Shown: one piece after another, positions 1 to 4,412 of the stretch | Numbering within the stretch: the stretch's first letter is position 1 | Layout: every line of letters begins with the position of its first letter | Source of the DNA: JBNKHH01 sp050290245 | Lineage (GTDB): Bacteria > Pseudomonadota > Alphaproteobacteria > Rhodobacterales > Rhodobacteraceae | NCBI GenBank assembly: GCA_050290245.1 | Contig: JBNKHH010000039.1 | Location: 1-5,428 of the forward strand | Length of the DNA stretch: 5,428 nt | Direction of reading: 5' to 3' | Position numbers and translations under genes: made by a program | Notes under the pieces: generated by a model | Databases searched by the model: none | The model's input: only the letters and a program-made list of their open reading frames with translations | Told to the model about the DNA's origin: nothing

Positions 1-408
1 AAGAACCTCACACCGCGTGAGTGGGAGGCGCTATGTGATGGCTGCGGCCGCTGTTGCCTGAACAAGCTGGAAGACGCAGACACCGGCGAAGTAGCCTTTA
101 CTCGCGTCGCCTGCCGCCTTCTCGACGGCGACACCTGCCGCTGCGCCCAGTACGACATCCGCAAGCAATTCGTCCCTGACTGCGTCCACCTCACACCCCG
201 AAACATCGGCCAGATCGCCTATTGGATGCCCTCGACATGCGCCTACCGGCTTTTGTACGATGGCAAACCGCTCTACGACTGGCACCCACTGATTTCCGGC
301 ACATCCGCGACCGTCCACGCGGCCGGCATCTCGGTGCAGGGCTGGACCGTGCCCGAGTTCGAAGTTCCCGAGGAAGACTGGGAAGACCACATCATCGAGG
401 ATCTCTAG
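1..408 (+). CDS. ycgN: YcgN-family cysteine-cluster protein (UPF0260), 5' end missing
   Basis: Reading frame 1 is open from the first base to a TAG at 406-408, giving 135 residues without a start, so the N-terminus lies outside the window. The visible part begins close to the expected start: Escherichia coli YcgN is about 150 residues, so perhaps 10-20 are missing. The defining signature C-x2-C-x2-C-C is at fragment residues 12, 15, 18 and 19, and further cysteines at 38, 46, 48, 61 and 80 make nine in all. This is the CxxCxxCC (PF03692) pattern, thought to bind a metal or Fe-S centre. The tryptophan-containing stretch around residues 71-92 and the acidic C-terminal tail also fit the family. 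No enzymatic role is established for it. The threonine aldolase gene starts 5 bases after the stop, so the two are probably co-transcribed. Family assignment is firm; function is unknown. Confidence 0.86.
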   Translation, partial: KNLTPREWEALCDGCGRCCLNKLEDADTGEVAFTRVACRLLDGDTCRCAQYDIRKQFVPDCVHLTPRNIGQIAYWMPSTCAYRLLYDGKPLYDWHPLISGTSATVHAAGISVQGWTVPEFEVPEEDWEDHIIEDL

Positions 409-413
409 GCCCC

Positions 414-1460
414 ATGCATTTCGCCTCCGACAACTCTGGTCCCGTGCATCCCCGCATCATGCAGGCGCTCGCCCAAGCGAACGAGGGCTGGGCCCTGCCC
501 TATGGCAACGACGATTGGACCCGCTCGGCCGTCGAAAAAATCCGTGAAATCTTCGAAGCCCCCAAGGCCAGCGTCCTGCTGACCGCCACGGGCACCGCGG
601 CCAACGCCCTGATCCTCGGCACACTCGCCCAACCGTTCCAGACCGTCTTTTGCACCGAGGAGGCCCACATCCACGAAGACGAGTGCAACGCGCCTGAGTT
701 CTATACAGGCGGCGCCAAGCTCACGCTGATCGACAGTCACGACGCCCGAATGGACCCGGACGCCCTGGCCCGTCAGATCGAGAAACTGAAAGCCGGTGGC
801 GTACACAGCCCGCTGCCCGGCCCCGTTTCCATCACCTCGGTCACTGAGCGCGGCACGCTTTATTCGATCGACCAGATACGTGCCTTGACCGACGTGGCAC
901 ACGCCCACGGCTGCCCCCTCCATCTGGACGGCGCACGGTTTGCCAACGCCATGGTTTCACTTGACGTTTCCCCCGCCGAGATGACCTGGCGCGCGGGCGT
1001 TGATGCCGTCAGCTTCGGCGGCACCAAGAACGGCTGCATGGGCGTCGAAGCGGTGGTGATCTTTGACCCGGCCCTCGCACAAGGTTTTGCACATCGCCGC
1101 AAACGCGCCGGCCACCTGTTTTCGAAAAGCCGCTACCTCGGCGCCCAGATCGATGCCTACCTGACCGACGATCTCTGGATCGCCCTGGCCCGCCAATCCA
1201 ATGACGCCGCCACACGCCTGGCATCCGCGCTCAAGGCCATCCCCGGCACATCATTCCTGTGGGAACGCGAGGCTAACATGCTTTTCACAAGCTTCCCTCG
1301 AGCCGCCCACCAAAGGCTCTCCGAGGCAGGCGCCGAGTATAACCTGTGGGACGGCGCACTTGATGGTGATCCGCGCGAAAACCTCGCTGCCCGATTGGTC
1401 TGCGACTGGTCCTGCCGGGAAGAAGATATAGCGCGGTTCTGTCAATTGGTGCGTGGCTGA
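414..1460 (+). CDS. ltaE: Low-specificity L-threonine aldolase
   Basis: A 348-residue, fold-type I PLP enzyme of the beta-eliminating lyase family (PF01212) that cleaves L-threonine or L-allo-threonine to glycine and acetaldehyde in the cytoplasm. The N-terminal FASDNSGPVHP segment (residues 3-13) and the YGNDDWT segment (30-36) are typical. TATGTAAN (57-64) forms the cofactor phosphate cup, and His85 in the EEAHIHEDE segment is the expected ring-stacking histidine. Asp172 and Arg175 lie in HLDGARF (170-176), and Lys205 in SFGGTKNG (200-207) is the Schiff-base lysine. Arg327 near the C-terminus is a plausible carboxylate-binding residue. Length matches the family. The frame stays open upstream to 222, but that extension would overlap the YcgN gene. 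The ATG at 414 gives the canonical N-terminus, with a GAGG at 397-400 as a rather distant ribosome binding site. It lies 5 bases downstream of the YcgN gene. Whether it prefers threonine, allo-threonine or beta-hydroxyaspartate-like substrates cannot be told from sequence. Confidence 0.93.
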   Translation: MHFASDNSGPVHPRIMQALAQANEGWALPYGNDDWTRSAVEKIREIFEAPKASVLLTATGTAANALILGTLAQPFQTVFCTEEAHIHEDECNAPEFYTGGAKLTLIDSHDARMDPDALARQIEKLKAGGVHSPLPGPVSITSVTERGTLYSIDQIRALTDVAHAHGCPLHLDGARFANAMVSLDVSPAEMTWRAGVDAVSFGGTKNGCMGVEAVVIFDPALAQGFAHRRKRAGHLFSKSRYLGAQIDAYLTDDLWIALARQSNDAATRLASALKAIPGTSFLWEREANMLFTSFPRAAHQRLSEAGAEYNLWDGALDGDPRENLAARLVCDWSCREEDIARFCQLVRG

Positions 1461-1494
1461 GCCCTGACATGGCATAACAATCCGCCCTGGCCCT

Positions 1495-1498
1495 AGGA
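1495..1498 (+). promoter_or_regulatory. Ribosome binding site of the DUF2799 lipoprotein gene
   Basis: AGGA ends 7 bases before the ATG at 1506, the best Shine-Dalgarno match in the 45-base gap after the threonine aldolase gene. It supports 1506 as the start. That start also puts a lipoprotein signal peptide exactly at the N-terminus. Confidence 0.55.
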
Positions 1499-1505
1499 TT
1501 GGCCT

Positions 1506-2033
1506 ATGCGATTCCTCGTCCTCACCCTTCTCGCCCTGTCCATGCTCGCCGCATGCGCCTCACTGTCCGAAGACGAATGCCGCGCCGGCAACTGGCGCGA
1601 GATCGGCCAGAAAGACGGCGCCGACGGGCGGACTGCCGACTACATCAGAACGCATGTGAAGGCCTGCGCCGACTACGGCATCCGTCCCAATGCCATTCTT
1701 TGGGAACAGGGGCGCCAGGAAGGTCTCAAGGTCTATTGCACGGTCTCGAATGCCTACCGCGAAGGCACGCGTGGCCATCGCCTCGCACCTGTCTGCCCGG
1801 CCGAGGACCTTGCCCGCCTTGCCCGGGCCAATGCGCAAGGCCTCGAACTCTTTGACCTGAAAAGCGAAATCCGCGACACCGAACACGAGATCCGGGACCT
1901 GCGCACCGAACTCGCCGCTCTGCCGCCCGATGCGCCGGAACGGCGTATCATCATCTCGCAGATCAGTTTCCTGGAATTGCACCTGCTGCAACTGCGTGCC
2001 CGCTACAATCGCCTGTTGCGCTACAGGTACTGA
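1506..2033 (+). CDS. DUF2799 domain-containing lipoprotein with C-terminal coiled coil
   Basis: A 175-residue probable lipoprotein. Residues 1-16 form a short signal peptide (Met-Arg, then a leucine-rich hydrophobic core) ending in the lipobox Leu-Ala-Ala-Cys, with Cys17 as the lipidated residue. Ala at +2 is not an inner-membrane retention signal, so outer-membrane anchoring facing the periplasm is inferred. Residues 22-98 show the DUF2799 pattern: Cys25, then NWREIGQKDGADGR (29-42), Cys54 before a YGI(R)PN segment, GRQEGLKVYC (69-78) and Cys97-Pro98. The four conserved cysteines (25, 54, 78, 97) could form disulfides in the periplasm. Residues about 113-172 are highly charged with heptad-like leucines and isoleucines, broken near the prolines at 140-144, and predict a helical hairpin or coiled coil. 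The molecular function of DUF2799 is not known. The gene is 45 bases after the aldolase gene and ends 10 bases before the 3' end of the opposing tRNA gene. Confidence 0.82.
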   Translation: MRFLVLTLLALSMLAACASLSEDECRAGNWREIGQKDGADGRTADYIRTHVKACADYGIRPNAILWEQGRQEGLKVYCTVSNAYREGTRGHRLAPVCPAEDLARLARANAQGLELFDLKSEIRDTEHEIRDLRTELAALPPDAPERRIIISQISFLELHLLQLRARYNRLLRYRY

Positions 2034-2043
2034 CCGAAAAGGA

Positions 2044-2129
2044 TGGTACGGGCGGCCGGACTTGAACCGGCACGGGCTTGCGCCCCAGAGATTTTAAGTC
2101 TCATGCGTCTACCATTCCGCCACGCCCGC
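2044..2129 (-). tRNA. trnL(uaa): tRNA-Leu (anticodon UAA)
   Basis: Read on the minus strand, 86 bases fold as a class II tRNA with a long variable arm. The acceptor stem uses 2123-2129 against 2048-2054, with a terminal G1-U72 wobble. Discriminator A is at 2047 and an encoded CCA at 2044-2046. The D arm carries GCG/CGC with the GGTAG loop. The anticodon loop is CTTAAAA at 2092-2098, with anticodon TAA at 2094-2096. The variable arm is G-rich and closed by GCAA. The T arm is GCCGG, loop TTCAAGT, CCGGC. Class II architecture, A73 and the UAA anticodon identify leucine; it decodes UUA (and UUG). A candidate promoter lies directly upstream. The gene is tail-to-tail with the lipoprotein gene. Confidence 0.96.
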
Positions 2130-2140
2130 ATGTGCGAACG

Positions 2141-2169
2141 TGCTTAGGACGCGCGCCAGCCCGCAGCAA
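2141..2169 (-). promoter_or_regulatory. Candidate sigma70-type promoter of tRNA-Leu(UAA)
   Basis: On the minus strand TTGCTG (2164-2169) is followed after exactly 17 bases by TAAGCA (2141-2146). The first compares with the -35 consensus TTGACA, and the second is a weak -10. Transcription would start near 2134, leaving about a 5-base leader before the mature tRNA 5' end at 2129. The TTG core with a degenerate -10 is usual in alphaproteobacterial promoters. Position and spacing are the main support. Confidence 0.5.
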
Positions 2170-2208
2170 GAGCATTGCCCTTTATCTTGCGAAAAATACG
2201 CAAAAAGT

Positions 2209-2757
2209 CTAAAGCTCTTCGCCCTTGGGCACGACAAGCAACCCGCGCTCCGGCAGCCACGGGTGCAACTCCAGCGCGGCTCTCAGCACGATCTGTGCTT
2301 CGTCGTGCCGCCCCAGCCCCATCAATGTCAGCGCCTTGCCAGCCATGGCAGCCACATGACCAGGACGACGCGAAATGGCCAAATCCAGGTCAACCAACGC
2401 TGCTTCGAAATCCTGACGCATGAAGTTCACGAAAGCGCGTTGATTATAGCCCTCCGCATAGTCTTCACAGTAGGTCGTCAGACGGTCAAAGGCCTCTATC
2501 GCAGTCAGGAAATCATAGTTCTCCCGCGCCCGCATGCCTTTATCCAAAAGCTCCTGCGCGGGTTCATCCGGTGCCGTGGCCCAAAGTGCCCAGAGGTCGT
2601 TGGTCAGCATCCGCGCATCCATTTCGGTCTCGGCGGCACGCACCTGGGCCAGGATCGCGTCCTGCTGAGCCGAAATATCCGGGGGCGCAGGGCACTCCGC
2701 CGCTGCAGCAAAGGCCGCAATGGACAGCGCAGAGGCAAGGATCGTCAGTCGCTTCAT
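2209..2757 (-). CDS. Secreted tetratricopeptide-repeat (TPR) protein
   Basis: A 182-residue protein with a Sec signal peptide: Met-Lys-Arg, a hydrophobic core at 4-17, and an AAA cleavage site with mature Glu21. The mature protein is therefore probably periplasmic. Cys22 follows a glutamate rather than a lipobox, so it is not a lipoprotein. Residues about 67-168 contain three TPR-like helical pairs (about 67-100, 101-134 and 135-168). They carry typical small residues and repeat ends such as AIEAFDRLTTYCEDY, ALVDLDLAISRRPGH and AQIVLRAALELHPW. The region before them (28-62) is helical with the tryptophans Trp56 and Trp59. Cys22 and Cys97 are the only cysteines and could form a disulfide. TPRs mediate protein-protein contacts; no partner can be named. 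The ATG at 2755-2757 has only a weak Shine-Dalgarno. The gene is divergent from the rhomboid gene and lies upstream of, and co-directional with, tRNA-Leu. No strong terminator separates it from the tRNA promoter. Confidence 0.83.
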   Translation of the reverse strand: MKRLTILASALSIAAFAAAAECPAPPDISAQQDAILAQVRAAETEMDARMLTNDLWALWATAPDEPAQELLDKGMRARENYDFLTAIEAFDRLTTYCEDYAEGYNQRAFVNFMRQDFEAALVDLDLAISRRPGHVAAMAGKALTLMGLGRHDEAQIVLRAALELHPWLPERGLLVVPKGEEL

Positions 2758-2766
2758 GCCCGGAAG

Positions 2767-2794
2767 TTGACCAAAGTGCAGCCTTTCCGGTCAA
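2767..2794. repeat. Imperfect inverted repeat in the divergent TPR/rhomboid intergenic region
   Basis: TTGACC (2767-2772) and GGTCAA (2789-2794) form perfect 6-base arms. Inside them AAAG (2773-2776) matches CTTT (2783-2786), leaving a 2-base bulge (2787-2788) and a 6-base loop. A further TTGACC copy is at 2830-2835. Its placement between two divergent genes would suit an operator or a 5'-UTR hairpin, but no regulator family is recognisable from the motif. Confidence 0.35.
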
Positions 2795-2831
2795 GTCACG
2801 TTTGCGGCAACGGCGAGGAAACATGCCCCTT

Positions 2832-2854
2832 GACCTTTCCCCGCCGGAAAGGTC
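2832..2854 (+). promoter_or_regulatory. Perfect 9-bp hairpin covering the putative Shine-Dalgarno of the rhomboid gene
   Basis: GACCTTTCC (2832-2840) pairs perfectly with GGAAAGGTC (2846-2854) around the 5-base loop CCGCC. The 3' arm contains GGAAAGG (2846-2852), the only purine-rich Shine-Dalgarno-like sequence before the ATG at 2865. Folding would hide it. There is no T-tract after the hairpin, so it is not an intrinsic terminator. If translation instead starts at 2823, the hairpin lies within coding sequence. The structure is seen in the sequence; the regulatory role is inferred. Confidence 0.4.
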
Positions 2855-2864
2855 CGCTGCCCCC

Positions 2865-3623
2865 ATGTTCCCGATCCGCGATCATAACCCGTCCGAACGT
2901 ACTCCCTTTGTCACCTGGACCTTGATCGCCGTGAACGTCCTAGTATTCATCGGCTATTCCGGTCTCCTGGGGAACGAGCGCGCGCTTCAACAGTTCTTCA
3001 TGACCTGGGGGCTCGTCCCGGCGATCTCGTCGCCAGAGACGTTTGTCAGCTCCATGTTTCTTCACGCCGGCTTCATGCACCTGGCGGGCAACATGCTGTT
3101 TCTCTGGGTTTTCGGCGACAATCTGGAAGACCAGATGGGTCACTTCGGCTTCCTGGTCTTCTATCTCGCGGGCGGTCTCGGCGCGGCGGTGACCCAGGTC
3201 TCGGCCGATCCGTCCAGCTACGTGCCCATGGTCGGTGCTTCGGGCGCAATCGCGGGCGTCATGGGGGGATACCTTTTGATGTTCCCCAAGGCCCGCGTCG
3301 ACATGGTGCTGATCCTCGTGGTCTTTTTCCGTATCTTTACCGTCCCGGCCTGGCTGGTGCTTGCCGGCTGGTTCCTGGTACAGGTCTTTCAGGGCACCAT
3401 GGCAGGTCCGGGCATGGGGGGCGTTGCCTACTGGGCCCACGCCGGCGGCTTTGCCGCAGGGGTGATCCTGACTGTCCCGCTTTGGCTGAAACGTGGCGGC
3501 CCTGCATACTGGCACCGCACCCAGGGTCATCCACCGCATCCCGAGACGCGCTATCGTGCCGTGCGTACAAGCGTTCCTCGGGTCACGCGGCGCGGTGTAC
3601 GCTCTCCCTGGGACCGCCGCTAG
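2865..3623 (+). CDS. Rhomboid-family intramembrane serine protease
   Basis: A 252-residue polytopic inner-membrane protein of the rhomboid family (PF01694), which cleaves transmembrane helices of substrate proteins within the bilayer. The N-terminal MFPIRDHNPSERTPFVT motif precedes the first membrane helix (about 17-36). His72 and Asn76 in the HLAGN segment (72-76) supply the oxyanion region, and GDNLED follows at 84-89. The nucleophile is Ser126 in GASG (124-127). The catalytic His192 lies in AHAGGFAAG (191-199). Six hydrophobic segments fit the core rhomboid topology. The last roughly 40 residues (209-252) form an Arg/Pro-rich cytoplasmic tail. All catalytic residues are present, so it is expected to be active; substrates are unknown. 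The ATG at 2865 gives the usual family N-terminus. An in-frame ATG at 2823, with GAGG at 2815-2818, would add 14 residues and cannot be excluded. It is divergent from the TPR gene and convergent with the synthase-like gene. Confidence 0.92.
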   Translation: MFPIRDHNPSERTPFVTWTLIAVNVLVFIGYSGLLGNERALQQFFMTWGLVPAISSPETFVSSMFLHAGFMHLAGNMLFLWVFGDNLEDQMGHFGFLVFYLAGGLGAAVTQVSADPSSYVPMVGASGAIAGVMGGYLLMFPKARVDMVLILVVFFRIFTVPAWLVLAGWFLVQVFQGTMAGPGMGGVAYWAHAGGFAAGVILTVPLWLKRGGPAYWHRTQGHPPHPETRYRAVRTSVPRVTRRGVRSPWDRR

Positions 3624-3668
3624 GGCGATCAGCGTGAGCTTTTTTGACTTCCGATAGGACGATGCCAA

Positions 3669-4412
3669 TCAGACTTTCATCGCGGCCCTGAACAAGGCGA
3701 AGCGTTTGCGAAACTCGCTTTCAGCCACCGCTCCATCTGCCACGCGCGAAGGCTCTTTGACCACGCGGCCGAGGATGGCGGGTGCACGCCAGGCGCTCAG
3801 GGCAGCTGCGCACCCTTCTTTTGGAACGCCACTGGCCTTGAGCAAGTTCAAAGCCTCGCGTGCGAGCGTCGCAACGGCCGCCTGCCGGCCGTCGACAAGC
3901 GGCCGCCGTCCCCGCGCCTCGAGTTCCGGGATCGCCAGGAAGAGATTGGCCAGGGCAGATGCACGGCCAATACCGCGAAACGCCGCCTCGTCGCGCCCTC
4001 CCAGTGCCTGCGCAGCCGCCCACATCAGCGCTCCGCCCGTATCTTCAAGATAAGCCGCAAAAGCTGCCTCGCTGTCGAAGGCTTCGGTATAAAGATCCCA
4101 GCGGCGCGCCTCGACCAAGTCTGCCAGTGTCTCGGCCCCTGAGGCGTCCAGCACCTCGGCAAGCGGCGTCGTAACCTCGTGTCGCCGGACTTGTCGGCCC
4201 GCCGCAATATCGTCCAGAACGTCGCGCCACCACTGTAGCCGCATTTCGCCGATCATCGGCTCTGACGCGGCCCAAGGCGCGCGTGCGACCTCGACGTTGA
4301 AGGCATAGATCGGGAACAATACACGACGTGCTTCGACCGGAGCCGCCATGGTGGCGGCAAACCGGTCGGGGTCACCCTTCGCGACGATATCGGCGCAGGC
4401 CTGAAGGCTCAC
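3669..4412 (-). CDS. Squalene/phytoene synthase-fold protein, NDUFAF6-like, probably non-enzymatic
   Basis: A 247-residue protein of the squalene/phytoene synthase superfamily (PF00494). The family core is visible as RRVLFPIYAFNVEVAR (29-44), IGEMRLQWWRDVLDD (54-68) and a helical C-terminal half. True synthases carry two aspartate-rich Mg-diphosphate motifs, and neither is recognisable. After YAF (36-38) the sequence reads NVEVARAP instead of a DD-x-x-D element. The second site reads NLFLAIPELEARGRRP (156-171) instead of N-I-x-R-D-x-x-E-D. This degenerate pattern, the R-x-Q-W/F-W-R/K-D segment and the short length resemble mitochondrial NDUFAF6, a complex I assembly factor, and its alphaproteobacterial relatives. 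A role in NADH dehydrogenase assembly is an inference. The start is GTG at 4410-4412, overlapping the cimA stop in a GTGA arrangement. With no clear Shine-Dalgarno, translation is probably coupled to cimA. The stop is 45 bases from the convergent rhomboid stop. Confidence 0.85.
   Translation of the reverse strand: MSLQACADIVAKGDPDRFAATMAAPVEARRVLFPIYAFNVEVARAPWAASEPMIGEMRLQWWRDVLDDIAAGRQVRRHEVTTPLAEVLDASGAETLADLVEARRWDLYTEAFDSEAAFAAYLEDTGGALMWAAAQALGGRDEAAFRGIGRASALANLFLAIPELEARGRRPLVDGRQAAVATLAREALNLLKASGVPKEGCAAALSAWRAPAILGRVVKEPSRVADGAVAESEFRKRFALFRAAMKV

Noticed and set aside
222..413. Upstream extension of the threonine aldolase to an ATG at 222
   Set aside because: It would overlap the conserved YcgN coding region by most of its length, and the extra residues are Arg-rich with no match to the aldolase N-terminus, which starts properly at 414.
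405..923. Minus-strand open frame opposite the threonine aldolase gene
   Set aside because: The sense strand encodes a full PLP enzyme; the antisense frame is a GC-rich shadow with no motif or ribosome binding site.
1461..1505. Possible promoter for the lipoprotein gene (CTGACA at 1464-1469, CATAAC at 1473-1478)
   Set aside because: No -35/-10 pair has acceptable spacing; only the ribosome binding site is supported.
2140..2925. Long plus-strand open frame opposite the TPR gene
   Set aside because: It overlaps the tRNA promoter and the TPR gene antisense, has Gln/Arg/His-rich composition typical of the reverse of a GC-rich gene, shows no domain, and runs into the intergenic region.
2940..3668. 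Long minus-strand open frame opposite the rhomboid gene
   Set aside because: The plus-strand frame has an intact rhomboid active site; the antisense product is His/Arg/Gly-rich without any recognisable motif.
3624..3668. Possible intrinsic terminator with a T6 run (3640-3645) between the convergent rhomboid and synthase-like genes
   Set aside because: Only a 3-bp stem (AGC-GTGA-GCT, 3631-3640) can be drawn before the T-run, too weak to call a terminator.
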